Shown here: piece by piece, positions 1-11,499 of the stretch
Layout: each line of letters opens with the position of its first letter
Numbering within the stretch: position 1 is the first letter of the stretch
Program-made: the position numbers and the translations under genes
Assembly (NCBI GenBank): GCA_013407085.1
Contig: JACCGJ010004942.1
Span: forward strand, 62,001 to 126,000
Source of the DNA: Atriophallophorus winterbourni
Taxonomy: Eukaryota > Platyhelminthes > Trematoda > Plagiorchiida > Microphallidae
Direction: 5' to 3'
DNA: 64,000 bases
The notes under the pieces: model-generated
The model's input: only the letters and a program-made list of their open reading frames with translations
Database searches by the model: none
Told to the model about the DNA's origin: nothing

Positions 1-329
1 TACGCTTATATGAAAATTGGGGGAAAATATAAAATTTTCTTTGAATATTTTTAATGCAAACATGCACGCATAACCATATTGTTTAATGCTTACAACTAAC
101 CAATGACAAACTCACTGGAGGTGACATTTTGATGTGCAATATTGAAATTATATAGTTACCACTAAAAGATGACAATTTTGATAGATTTTCTCTGCATATT
201 TTGGAAGGCTAAATCTCAGTGTTCAGATCGCCAGTTAAACTTTAAGATGTAGGCATTGGCAACTTTTAATTCAAGAGGAATTTTCCGTCATTTCAAACAT
301 CAAGAGCATGTATAGGAAATGCGAGCATA

Positions 330-660
330 TACGAAATTATGGTCACAGTTCACGGATTTCATAAATTCGCATGTGATAGCACGTGTGGTTGAACAATTTG
401 TTTGAGCCGCTCATGCAACTTCAAATGGTTATCAATTATTCGGATCCCTTTCGTATGAGTGTGGACAGCAAAATATTGGTCATGAGGTTTGTTTGATAGA
501 AACACATGCATATACAAAGGAATATACATAGTTTGCTCTCACTACTCGAACTGTGCAAGTTGTCCAAAATATATGTTGTGTGCGTGATGGAAATGCATGC
601 AAATATGTATATTTCTATTAAATCCATGGGTTTAACCTCATTAACATGTGTATGTAGTCA
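330..660 (+). repeat. Degenerate ribozyme-type short repeat (subfamily B)
   Basis: The stretch near 570-605 keeps the subfamily B signature, GTGTG..GTGATGGAAATGCATGCAAAT, seen at 28.5, 31.6, 45.6 and 47.1 kb. Upstream, GTGATAGCACG..GTTGAACA resembles the block GTGATTGAACA that precedes the unit elsewhere. The hammerhead core itself is not recognisable, so this is an old copy. Confidence 0.35.
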
Positions 661-789
661 ATATTGAACATGATTTGTAGTCCAGCCTCATTCAAGAGTG
701 ACTTTGAAGTACTAATTTTGTTTGCAATACGTACTTTGCTACAATTAATGAGGATTTTGTTTGTTTTTCTAGCATTTTAACGTTTCAAC

Positions 790-905
790 GAAGACGCTCT
801 TTGTCTGCGTTGGAAATGCATTCAAATACGTTTTTAGTTATAGACTATGTGTTTAACCATGATGAGGCCGAATGGTGTACTCGCGTTAATACAAGCTAAT
901 CTTGT
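790..905 (+). repeat. Very degenerate ribozyme-type repeat remnant
   Basis: GCGTTGGAAATGCATTCAAATACG resembles the subfamily B block TGATGGAAATGCATGCAAAT. It is followed by a decayed version of the downstream part. Only sequence resemblance supports it; no ribozyme core is visible. Confidence 0.2.
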
Positions 906-1649
906 CAGTTAGATCCAACTGTTTTTTTTCAGTTTAAAATTTAGTAACCTTCCTCACATATTTCAAGGTTTGTAGATACTGATATTTGAAGATAGGTCAT
1001 AATAACGCCAGGTCGTACGACGTGAACTGTCATCCTGTCCTAACATCTATTCGTCACGTCTCGAGACCATTCGTTCAAACTTAATCCTATTCAACTATGT
1101 TTTCTGTTTAGCAGTTCATTTAGTGACGTTTCATGCAACACGCACATACGGTCAAACCCTAAACAAGACAAGAAAACGCCAACTCGCGGTTGTTTATTAT
1201 CACAATGCAAAAATAAATAAATACGCTTGAATAGCATAGTTGATTCTTGTAACCACACAAATCAGAAATTTCATTTGTGCTGTTTATCACCGTAATCTAG
1301 TTCGTTAGTCAAATTTGTGCAAACCGGTTTCAGAAAATCACGTTGTATTTTCAATATTTTCCGGGCAGTTTTGTGATTTTTCGTCAGACATTTAGACAAT
1401 TCATAATCAAGTGTTGTGCCTAAGGAGAGTGGTAAGCATGCAATTCGAGAACTCTTGTACAACGCATTTCAATTGTGTTGCATTTTATCGAAACGGTCCA
1501 CATGAGAATGCTATGTTTTTCGTTCGTCAAAGCTCAATACATGTGAATCATCACTACAGGTTCATTGTTTGTTGAAAATATAATCCTTGATTGGTCACCT
1601 ACCAGTTCAGCGAATGACCAAGAATACGTTTACTTTACGTTAACATAGA

Positions 1650-1860
1650 ACACACATAGTAATGTGTTGCTCACATCCCTATCCCTTACACACCACTACT
1701 GGTTTCAGGCTGTTTGCCATCGTCGGGTGGAGACAGTAAGATCAGGTTCAGTGAGCCTTGAAACAGTGGATTAAAGGTAAACGAGGTTATACTTGTATGC
1801 CAACTGTTATATAGGGTTCGTACAACGAACCACGATGTTCAGACACGGAATCACAAAGTG
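1650..1860 (-). repeat. Ribozyme-type short repeat, subfamily A
   Basis: Read on the minus strand, this unit has the order seen at 8.6 and 19.2 kb: a small hairpin (GGTTCGT ACA ACGAACC, near 1816-1832), a CCACTGTTTCAAGG-like block, GATC-TTACTGTCTCCACC, then a hammerhead-like core and GTAGTGGTGTGTAAGGGATAGG. The unit is about 200 bp. It could be the local form of the Schistosoma SM-alpha type of short repeat, or the ribozyme part of a Penelope-like element; sequence alone does not decide. Confidence 0.6.
1693..1730 (-). ncRNA. Hammerhead-type ribozyme fold (type I, degenerate core)
   Basis: On the minus strand the order is CCAC (stem I), CCGACGA (core; the canonical form is CUGANGA, so U4 is C), TGGC-AAACA-GCCT (stem II, three pairs), GAAA, a minimal stem III (AC-CA-GT), A as the cleavage-site nucleotide, then GTGG. 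GTGG pairs perfectly with CCAC to close stem I. This is the type I topology with very short stem III known from hammerheads of Penelope-like elements and retrozymes. The U4 change probably weakens or abolishes cleavage. Confidence 0.5.
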
Positions 1861-1869
1861 ATTCTTGGT

Positions 1870-3050
1870 CAAGCACTCGAGGCACTTATGGATGACCAAA
1901 GTAACACACATATTATGAAGGAACATTTTGCACACCTCACATCACGCCTGCGTATATTATCAGACTTTCAACTCACTCACTGCCAGCTGTCAAAACTTGA
2001 AGAATCATTGGAACAAGTCCTGTCAGCTGAACTATATTCTGCTTCTTCGTCTATTGTTTTGATAGTCAGGATATTTTATGCCACTTGAACTACTTCCGGT
2101 TTGTGATCGTATCATGTTATGCAACTAATTCAATTTCTGTCTCAGCCATTTTGAGACTGTTTAACGGATCACGATTCGCATGTCTAGAAATAAGACAGAA
2201 ATGGTAATCAACGAATAAACTTGTAATCCACACATTCGCATACATGTTGAATATGTTAAATCCATGGACTCAAGCGAACTCTCCATGATTGGATGCATTT
2301 TCACCTCACCGACGCCACCAGACTGTGTATTTGTTGTTTTCCCGCATCAGGACTTTGCGATCACAAAGGAACAAACTTTGACTCATAGAAGCGCCATAGT
2401 ATAAGGTTGGCAATAAAAACTTGTTCAATTTCCTGTTCATACACTAGTTAATGAATAAAATTCATTGTTTAAATAGCTCAAGTTTTCATTGGTCCAAAAT
2501 CGAAAATACTTTACTGTAACCACATTTAAAAATATCTGAAATACATAAATAGAACAAATATTTTCTCCAGTATGTTGAATCCCCTATCCAATCTCAATGT
2601 TCAGATGTGATCGAAGAAGTCATAGTTACAACAGTTTTGCTTGCTTTTCGTATGCTCAAATATATCAAAATATTTCCAAAATGGACCAACGTATAAAAAA
2701 ATCGATCTCAATCATTTTACATTGTTTTGTTTTTGTTTTCTCTAAAAACTCATAACTGCCCACAATCAACAAGTAATTTTCACACAGCTACTGTTCAATA
2801 AATGTTTTATAAGTTCATTTAGTTCGATTTCGTTTGGTATACATCCCTATGGATATTCATGTAAACCTAAGTGTTCGTGAATGTAAAAAAGAATAGTGGT
2901 TTCTATAAATAGACTATACGTACAGCCTTCAAATTGAGACTAATTTCAAAAGAATAACCGGAATTTTAATATATGAAATATATATGAAAGTATATTAATT
3001 ATTATAAATGTTATTTATGATATTATATATTATATGGTATCATGTGTCTG
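1870..3050. other. No gene seen
   Basis: AT-rich sequence with no supported exon, RNA or repeat. The frame at 1858-2088 has no homology I recognise and partly overlaps the end of the repeat. Confidence 0.4.
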
Positions 3051-3073
3051 TAGATGAAAATTATCCATCTATA

Positions 3074-3079
3074 TTTATT
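3074..3079 (-). terminator. Candidate poly(A) signal of gene A
   Basis: TTTATT on the plus strand is AATAAA on the minus strand, about 310 bases beyond the gene A stop codon. No closer AATAAA was noticed. In AT-rich DNA this hexamer is frequent, so it is only a candidate. Confidence 0.35.
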
Positions 3080-3391
3080 GAGAAAAGAAATAAGTAGTAT
3101 TAGTGAATTGAACTGCATTCGTTCATCACAAACTATATCGCAATGCATACCCAAATTTTATTCCACAACCAAATGCTACTACGTGTCATATCATACGACA
3201 TTCTTAATTCAGCGTTCGTTCATGCTTCTATACTATGTTACACGGTATCATTCTTACGAAAGAGGTGTTTACTTAGTATAGCGCCTACACTACTTTTAGA
3301 ACATTGATTGCACTTTCTGATTATTACAAGATATATACAAGAATAAATTATCCCCAAACTCTTCGGAACCCAATAGACTATGTTCACGAAT

Positions 3392-6300
3392 TTAATACGA
3401 TCGTACAAATCTTTGATTCAAAATGAATAGTGTCACACCAGTAAAAATTGACCGTCCGTATTTTTTGGAATTTGATATACTTCGTGCGGATAGTTTTTGA
3501 GCAGTTTGAGCGAAGTGGCCTTCTTCGACTCCTTTCAAAGTCTGTAGGTTGGAGCTAGTTTTTTCGACCAATTCGACATGGTCCTTCATTCCAATGTCAA
3601 ATGTACATCCGTCTGGCAGCGTTTCTTTGAAGTAATTTAGAATCAAGGACACTGCGTTCGGCGGGCAATCCAAGTGAAGTATTCGATGAAGACATTTCAA
3701 CTTGAATTTCATTGATCTGTTAAATAGAGTTGTTTGAAAAATTGAATCATAGATCTGGAAGCTGGTTCCGTGTAATGTGTTCATGTAAAGTGCAACAAAT
3801 CATAAAATCATAGGAAGAAATCTGAAGTTATTTTTTATTTGATTTTAAAAACTAAGAGTTTAATTTTAAGAGATTGAATAGAATTTGATAACTAATGTGT
3901 CAGCTAGGTTCAACGAGCTTTTAAATAGCCTTGTTTTCAATTATATTAATTATCAGCATATACAAAATATAATTCGATTTTAAGGTTTCATTTATAATTT
4001 CATTTACTTTACTTTGCTCATATTATGATTTATAATAGTAATAAAGTTACCTGCACTCATAAAAGTTCAATGTGTCCTTGATCAAATCATAATACTCTTG
4101 CTTGTTTGAAATCAATCGATTTGACTGATTTTGCAGTGCACTGACCACTTCATGAATTCTGTCGTTCTTGTCAGAATTACACTTTTCTGAATTTTGTTCC
4201 TGACTGGCAAGGCAACCATTCTGATGCTCCTGTAAAACTTTGAAAATGAAAGATTTTTATTACTTTTCGAGCATCGTCGCATTGAATGAATATTTAAAAG
4301 TGACAAATAATGTCTTTGATAAATGCTTTTTACAAAATAATTTGTTGACCTTGACTATTCGATTTCAAGGCCATTTGTCGTCGACGGCTAATGAATCGTA
4401 CGCGTAAGTTCATAAATTCGAAAAATGGTGTTGTATTGTATTCTTGTTTTTGAGACGAAATTTGACACATCCCAATCTAACTGTGCGTGATAAATTCAAA
4501 ATTAAATGTAATCACACATGGCAAACAATTTTGTGTTGATTACAAAATGTCAAAGCATCAATTCCATAATGAAATGATAAATCTAGAATAACTTCATCAT
4601 CAATTTACCCGTAAGATCTAATATTTCAGTTACTCACCAATAAATATTAAATGTGGTTACGTATGCTGAAACTGAATATGTGATAGACTTACTCCGCAGA
4701 TTCACAACGTGACAGATGTAATTTGCAGCCCTTTCCAGTTTACCCGTTCCAAGTGATATGGACCAGATTATTTGATGGAATCTGTCTTCTTCGGAACCTT
4801 GGCATGATCTTTCTGCCTGCTTTCGCATACACCGGAACACGAGAATATGCCAGCGAGTGCTGTAAAAAAAATAATTGAACATTTAATTACATATAAGCAT
4901 AACAACGCATAATCAATTATTCTTTGAATGCATTATACAGAGCGAATTGGAAAATCTGAGTTCGAGATCTACATGGGTATTCTGAATAATTGATAAAAAA
5001 TGATATAATCTTAATGCGAGCACCACAAAATAATTAATGTTTTACATTTTGATCTCGTCAATCATATGAATAATAGATAAATTGACGATAAAGCCATTAT
5101 TACTCACTCCCAAAAACACCTTCACTCGCTAATGGACTGTTTTTTGGGGCATGCAAAGACTTTGGGCTAACACTCAACATGAGTAAGACCAAAGTACTTT
5201 GTTAATAATTTGTACTGCCTCCAATCATCACTTTTGGAAACATCAGCTTGAACCAGTATCTTGGTTCAACTACTATTGCAGTTGACCTCTCACTAGACAT
5301 GAACATAAATAAGGGGATTGGTAGAGCAGCTGTCATTCAGTCGAAATTAAGCTCTCGTGTTTAGTAAAACCGCAAGTTGACTGTAAATACAAAGATCATC
5401 GTTTCACAGCGCGTGCGTACTAAATGCTCTACTGTACGGCAGTGAAACCTGGACCTCACACGCAAGATACAATCGGAAGCTGAATTCTTCCCATCTGCGA
5501 AGCATCCTTCGTAACTTGAACATATCATGGATAGACAACGTGACTAATGTTGAAGTGCTTTCAAAGGCTGGTCTTCACAGCATGTTTGCCCTAATACGGC
5601 AGCATTAGATGCGGTGGCTTAGCCAACTCTACAAAATGGAAAATGGTCGTATTGTAAAAATTATTCTATGTTGAGTTGCAATCATGAAGTCGACTATTGG
5701 GCTGAACGCACTTGCGGTATAAAGACGTTTGCAAATGAGATATGACCCCGCGAGTTGGGAGATCTTGTTCTTGACCGCTCACATAAGAAGAATTGCATAA
5801 ACCGTCGTCTGCAAGCTGCGGAGGAGCAGATCTCGCTGCTGCCGTGAAACGGAAGCCGATGGGCCGAAAACTGCATCTTGCTGCGAGCGCTGCGGGAAAG
5901 ATTCTTCCTCCCTAATCGGACTGACTATTAATTCGATAAGCTGTGGAACGTGATAATCATTATGCGATTGTGATGTACATCCATTGTCGACATCGATCGA
6001 AGGAGGCAAACATACAAACAACATATCCATCTCAATGAGGCAGTATTGCTTCTTTAGGTACACCAATTTTGAGATCAATGTTTTGCTATATAATGCATTT
6101 TGCCCGAAATGTTCATTGCTTCCAAACTGGAAATCGAGTTTTAAACATCACCTATCGGTTTCATTAAAAATGAGTTCGAAGTTATTTTTATCATAGGCAT
6201 TTTATATGCTACACATTTTACGAGCTAAATTAAATATTCAAATTTAAATTACAACACAATCAGTTGTTGTCTTATCAAATTATGTCATATTCACTAGAAA

Positions 6301-7099
6301 TGGACATGATTTAGATCAGCTTCGAAAATTCTGTTTTTCATTTATCTGGCGCAAATTACTAATGAAAAATAATTATTCCGATGTTGATAAACGAACTAAT
6401 GAACCCGCAATATTTCACTTGAACGTACCGGCACATTTGAACCGTGTCATTTAACGAGCCATATCCGAGACCGTAACCCCGTAGAGGATTGACCGGTAAT
6501 TGAACGTTATGCTTTTGTGCACAAATCGATAACTCCCTGTCAAGGTCAAAGCAATGCATTCGAACGCAATTGACGAGTTGACAGAGAATATAAAAAATGG
6601 TGAACCCTGTAAATTTGAAGATAAACTTTTGAAAATCGATGTTTGTTTCAAAACAATCCAGAATTAATCAATAGATGAATGGCATTATTTTTATTTTAAT
6701 GAGATGTTTAAGGGAGACAAAAAAGTAATAAGACGAAGTGTCGCAAATTACGATTTGTTTATATTATGAAACTAATTTAGATGTATAATTACCAGTTTGA
6801 GGAATTAATTCAGAGAAATACTAAATTTTGTCGAAAACGGATGTAATTTTTACACTCAACCACTTAAAACTACGTTTAAAATCTTTTCCAATTCCAATCA
6901 TTCAGAATTTGTTGATGACACAGGTAGAATGGGAAATCCAGAGGTAATTATTTCCTCTATGTTGCCGAATGAAATCAATCTCAGTACGCCAAAAGATTTC
7001 ACGTCTAAAATATAGTCTTATCGATGTTCAAGTAAACGTAATAGTTCTTAAACAGGTTTAAGATAATAACCTTTTTAGGATTTTCGCACGGTTCGCCAT
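3392..7099 (-). CDS. Gene A: six-exon gene, unknown protein of about 330 aa
   Basis: Exons on the minus strand: 7099-7071 (ATG), 7004-6922, 6606-6429, 4859-4661, 4229-4051, 3716-3392 (stop). Lengths 29, 83, 178, 199, 179 and 325 sum to 993 nt, an intact frame whose junction phases all agree. Good splice sites include TTTACAG before exon 3, CG|GTACGT after it, TTTTTTACAG before exon 4 and AG|GTAACT after exon 5. The donors of exon 1 (AG|GTTATT), exon 2 (T|GTGTCA) and exon 4 (C|GTAACC) are weak. A better donor, GTAAGT at 4692, would break the frame unless exon 5 starts later. Residues about 38-52 are hydrophobic with several cysteines, residues about 165-220 are polar and could form a coil, and the C-terminus is basic. 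I recognise no family. An RTE fragment occupies intron 3. Confidence 0.6.
5100..6022 (+). mobile_element. RTE-2 retrotransposon 3' fragment in gene A intron
   Basis: This is a 5'-truncated copy that begins in the reverse transcriptase after the YADD region (block reading SLMDC..ACKDFGLTLNMSKTKV) and runs to the 3' tip GATCGAAGGAGGCAAACA. Frames are broken by stops and shifts. The blocks reading GSETWTSHARYNRKLNSSHLR and the C-terminal zinc-finger region CERCGKDSSSLIGL are recognisable after allowing for decay. It is antisense to gene A. The same family recurs about a dozen times in this window. Confidence 0.75.
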
Positions 7100-7496
7100 G
7101 TTTGTTGCTATACTATTATCTTGCGAGTATTCAGTTTGAAATTTACAAGGAGAGAAAGTACCGATCTCGGATCTAAGATGATTTGATTCATGGACATTAT
7201 TGTTTCTACTAAGACAAACATTTTACGGATGCTGCGGGGTTAATTCCAAGCTAAATTCACACTCCATTTTCTCTTCGATAGAACCTCATATTCTGTAAAT
7301 TTCCCTTTCTAAATTTTCCCGCAAATCTTCAAAATAGTTCGTGTTAATCATTAGTTGTATCATGATCATATTACGCGCAAGCTCTATCCTTTAGAGATAT
7401 TTAAAAAAATCACAAAACAACATTTTTCCTTTTATTAATTCCAACCAGCTGCATCATTCAAAACACTTCATTTTGCTTTTTAGCAAGTTTGCATAT

Positions 7497-7510
7497 TTAT
7501 TTATTTATTT
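7497..7510 (-). terminator. Candidate poly(A) signals of gene B
   Basis: Overlapping AATAAA hexamers on the minus strand, about 55-65 bases beyond the gene B stop codon. The distance is normal for a short 3' UTR. Confidence 0.4.
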
Positions 7511-7560
7511 TATTTGTTTCACTATAACTTTTTTAAAGGTATCTGTCTTTTAAACACCGT

Positions 7561-7710
7561 TTAATCTTCTAAATCATCTGAATCTGAAAAAATGTAACAC
7601 GGGTTATAATTTAAATACCATTCTTCATAATACGATGGTGGTTTGTAAAGGAAGGACGAAAAGTTGCTTAGCTGTACTAACTTCCAGCGCACGAACTCAC
7701 AAATGTTCTT
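7561..7710 (-). CDS. Gene B: terminal exon only, unknown protein
   Basis: On the minus strand an acceptor (TTTTCATTTACTAG) opens a 150-nt frame of 49 codons plus TAA. The encoded tail reads KNICEFVRWKLVQL, then a Tyr/Pro-rich stretch (LYKPPSYYEEWY) and an acidic end (SDSDDLED). Composition is unlike the AT-driven chance frames around it, and poly(A) signals follow closely. The upstream exons should lie at higher coordinates; I could not find one with a matching phase-0 donor. The closeness to the gene A start (7099) means two tandem genes on the same strand. Product unknown. Confidence 0.45.
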   Translation of the reverse strand, partial: KNICEFVRWKLVQLSNFSSFLYKPPSYYEEWYLNYNPCYIFSDSDDLED

Positions 7711-8555
7711 CTAGTAAATGAAAAATACAACACTTACTCATTTCATATTGCGCAATCTGGCAAGAACTTATAACAAATGCGTATCTAGTAATCCAGAAAC
7801 ATCGGAGCATGTTACCAATTCCATTGTTATCTCACGACATCAGTACGGAAGGAATCGTTTTTATTTCTTATTTGATTTTCTATTCAACCTATCGAAAACG
7901 TAATATAACAATTAACCAATGGCTGATGACATTGGTATTCAACTCTATCGTCACAAATGTATTACCTACAGCAGAGTAGCTGTGATTGGCGGTCAACGTT
8001 TCTCGGAAATATGGAACAATTTTGGGTTAAACATTGATTAATTATATGCTCTTCGATTGAATTTATAGGAAATCATTGAAAGTGTATTAAAGTGAACGCT
8101 TTCAAAAATGTTCAAGATTACTTCTCATTTAACATCACTTTCCTTTTGTGGATTTATGAATATCCGCTTAATAATCTAGGTGTTAAATTTCGAGTATAAT
8201 GAATTGCCACAATGTCAAACGAACCCAAGGATTGCGGTATTGCGGTATTCGATGATTTGTTCATTATGCTAAAGTTTGAAGTCTATTAGAGTCGATTTAT
8301 CATGTTGCATCTTAAAACAACTGAAAATTTGACGCTTGGTTAAATACGTTCCAGTATTGTCTCGTTTAGCAACTGGATCGTCATTGATTGAAATTTCATG
8401 GCTGGGCTGCGATTTAATTATCATACATCTTGCCAAAAACATATAGCCTATTGCAAATTCCTAATTGCTTCGAAATTAATTGGTATTGCACAGATATTTG
8501 AAAGCGTTACCTTAGAGCTGAGAGTATGAAATTATAGTTTTACTTATGGATAAAC
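7711..8555. other. No feature recognised
   Basis: This could contain upstream exons of gene B on the minus strand. One strong donor-like site (ATGA|GTAAGT at about 7733, minus) was seen, but it does not join to the terminal exon in frame. Confidence 0.3.
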
Positions 8556-8559
8556 AAAG

Positions 8560-8760
8560 TGAGGTGTTGTTCACTTCCCCGGCACTTACCCGCCATCCGG
8601 TTTCTGACATTTTGCTTAATCAGATGGTGACAATAAGATTGGGTGATGTGAGCCTTGAAACTGTGTACAAGTGGTAAACAAAGTAAGACTTTAAAGCTAC
8701 TGTTAATGGTTTACGTACGACGAACCACAATGTTCAAAAACAGAACAACATAGCGATTGC
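8560..8760 (-). repeat. Ribozyme-type short repeat, subfamily A
   Basis: Same order of blocks as at 1650-1860 on the minus strand: a GGTTTACGTACGACGAACC hairpin region, a CAGTTTCAAGGCTCAC block, the ribozyme core, then GGCGGGTAAGTGCCGGGGAAGT. It is more decayed than the 1.7 kb copy. Confidence 0.5.
8590..8629 (-). ncRNA. Degenerate hammerhead-type fold
   Basis: Minus strand: CACCAT, then CTGATTA (canonical CUGANGA with G8 changed), a loop region AGCAAAATGTCA that no longer pairs cleanly, then GAAACCGGATGG. TGG can still pair with CCA. G8 is a catalytic residue of the hammerhead, so this copy is presumably inactive. Confidence 0.3.
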
Positions 8761-9825
8761 TAATTTTACTGTTCACATGATGACGGCAAAAGTCACAAAC
8801 CGATTGTTGAGTGTAATTGTTTGGAATAGATGCAACACCTTACTTATGGTTTGACTATTTTTCATGATTGCGCAAGTTCACCAAAAATATAAGTTTTCGT
8901 TTATACATTTTTAACATAAACACTCCCGAGCTGATAAATTTGACATAAACGGACAGAGCTTTGTGAATTCATAGGTTATCTATACAGTATATTTAGTAAC
9001 AAACATTTCCTGTTTATCTTGAAAATTCATAAGGAAAATAAAGCAGCTGGAGTTTAAATATTATGAGGGAGAAAATATTAAACTATAATTAATCTGTACA
9101 GATTGAGACATTTATCGAATATTGATTAAAAACTCAGTAAACCGACATAGATTATTCATGAGTTATTCAATGATGAACCACTAAAATGTGAGCATTCCTT
9201 GATTTGGAACAATTTGTAGAAATAAGCCAAACTACAATATGTTATTTTGATATGTGATGTTTACTCAATTTCACGGAGTGCATATGAAATTTGCAAAAAT
9301 TAAAAACACTATGAAACATTTATTTATAAGAGGTACGAAAAGAAATTGTGTGAAGTCCTATTAAAACTGAATTTAAACAATATAAAATGATTGGAAATTA
9401 ATCGGAATAAGTTTGGAACCTATCAAGTGTTCACAATGCAAAGAAATTTGAGTGTTATTGGTTAGAGCAGTTTCTCGGTAAGATTTCGCTTCTGACACAG
9501 AAACTTTGTTAGATTAAGTGTGATAGTCAGGAGAGGGAAGATGACAAAATATCATCCCAATAACCACCTCATCATTGAACCTACACCTGAGCAGTCTATA
9601 ATAATTCAAGCGGATGATAAGTTATTTATGCATTACCAGGTTCACAGTTTGATTCGCTCAACGTGGTGTTTATTCACATCAATCTGATGCAAGTGAATGC
9701 GGTCATGATCAATTAACTTGTATCTCACATTTGTAAAAGTGTTCAACGAATGGTGTTGAGTATGAATAAATTTTGCAAAAATCTGATAAACTATCGAGTG
9801 TGTGATTATCCTTATCTATGAATGT
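8761..9825. other. No feature recognised
   Basis: AT-rich non-coding DNA. No supported exon, repeat or RNA gene was found. Confidence 0.35.
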
Positions 9826-9829
9826 TCAC

Positions 9830-10170
9830 ACCACGCCTGGATCCTAGATTTGGAAGTATCTGCCTCATTCACCTTATAGACCAGCTTTAGCTATTTTGAT
9901 CGCTTCTACATACCGTGTTCGCCGAACGGTTAAATGCCGCGTCTAAGCACTTCGATATTGTCAAAATCGAGGCTATGAACTGCAACTAATACGTGTTCAG
10001 CCGAGGGTGAATCACTAATATGGGCTTGATTATGCGGGCATCTTCTGGCTGTTTTTTAACGCGTAGGATGTTCCTCGAATCTGTTGTAAAGTTCTCAGGA
10101 AGTCTTCGCATGTTGAACAACAGAAGCGCGTACATTTGATTATGTAATTGTTATTCGTGACGTTGTATAA
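9830..10170 (-). mobile_element. Penelope-like element fragment (GIY-YIG nuclease region)
   Basis: Translating the minus strand in shifting frames gives AEHVLVAVHSLDFDNIEVLRR, then after a stop and a frameshift YVEAIKIAK. This matches the middle to C-terminal part of GIY-YIG domains of Penelope-like retroelements (AEH, a gap, H..DF..V.VL, then an E-A-I.I.. helix). Upstream, a Cys-rich block (CTRFCCSTCEDF) sits where the nuclease N-terminus would be. Several stops show it is dead. The assignment rests on pattern memory only. Confidence 0.4.
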
Positions 10171-10189
10171 GGATGGCTTATTCTAGTGG

Positions 10190-10245
10190 TGCAATAGTGC
10201 TTTTGTGTCAGAAGCGGAACGTTACCCCGAAATTTCTTTAACCGA
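10190..10245 (+). repeat. Short dispersed repeat shared with 48.1 and 48.6 kb
   Basis: TGTGTCAGAAGCGGAACGTTACC matches CTGTGCCAGAAGTGAAAGCTGCC (48.17 kb) and CTGTGTCGGAGGTGAAACGTTACC (48.58 kb). All three continue with an AACYGAT block. It lies beside the Penelope-like fragment and may be part of the same element family. Confidence 0.4.
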
Positions 10246-11495
10246 TTTTATCCAATTTGTGCATGATTCAAGATATTTTGAAATGAAGGAGGCCAAAATA
10301 TTACCGTGGACCTCATCTTTAAAATTAATTGAACATTTTGTGCGCTATCACGTTTTGGCATGAAATCATCAAGTGTTTTATTTGAAATACAAATTCAAAT
10401 AATGTGAAAACCTAACGTAAAATGATTTACTAAACGAAATCACTAACATATGTTTTGAATCGTAAGCAAGCGTAAAGATGTTTATCATTAAAACCAGATG
10501 TTGTCGCTGATATTTTTCCCTACCTAATAAGTGCAAATAACTAAAACGGTTTGTGCTGTCTGAATGATAGAATGGCTGCGATTTTAGTTCCCGGGCTTAT
10601 GGCTTATCCTATACATTCGCAAGCGATCGAACAGGTTGGCCCTGTCAAATTTATCCAACATTAACTTCAAAATTAATAAAACAATTGTATTCATATTCTA
10701 TACTGATTCGAAACAGAAATCTCTGAGCTAAACCATACATATGACGGCAAACCGTAATTATGTATAAGTTATGTAAGTTGTGTATAAAAGAAATATGTTT
10801 AAAAATGTATTTTATGTTCCCCGTGGCTTCAATTTTATCTAAATATATGTGCATATATATCAACCCCATCCAGGTTGGTTTTGAAATTCAATGTTTGATT
10901 AAATTTAATTTCTTTGCATAATTTGATCATAGCTCAAAGTTCAAAATAAACGAGTTCACAAACAAACTGATAACATAAAAATATCATTTTTGATCAAAGT
11001 ATAAGGAAAACACATATGACATCAGGAATGATTGTTGAAGAAGATGACATCATTTAAATTTTCAAGAATGAATGCTGCTGTACATTTGCAAGCCATCACT
11101 AGATAAATTCGTGGTGTACAAATTTGAATATGAAACTTTTAGTCTGGGTATACAGTGGACTAAAGTAAAGATAACAGGGTATCCTGCGTTGGATTCTCAC
11201 AAACTTCTCGACTGAAATCTTGCCAGGCTATTAAACATTACGAAATAGCAACCAATGAGCACATTTCACAAGATCAGATATGGTGACACAAAAGTATATT
11301 TTATTGCGTGATAGAATAAGCCAACTCGCAAACTGACTGTCGGGGAAGCAATGGACGGGAGGAAAATTGTCATGTGGCTCCAAATAACTCAAAACTCAGA
11401 ACTCAGAAAATTTTATGGTAGGAAAAGCATTAGGCTTAACAATAACCATATGATGACAAGGTATATGGAACATAAAAAAAATATTCAAAAATATA
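10246..11495. other. No feature recognised
   Basis: AT-rich DNA without a supported exon, repeat or RNA gene. The short frame at 11351-11578 runs into the 3' end of the CR1-like element and has no coding character. Confidence 0.35.
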
Positions 11496-11499
11496 AAAT

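Larger units (their letters stand above)
1..1640. other. No gene seen; AT-rich non-coding DNA
   Basis: I see no exon with convincing splice sites here. The only recognisable structure is two degenerate copies of the ribozyme-type repeat, annotated separately at about 330-660 and 790-905. The short open frames look like chance. Confidence 0.5.
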
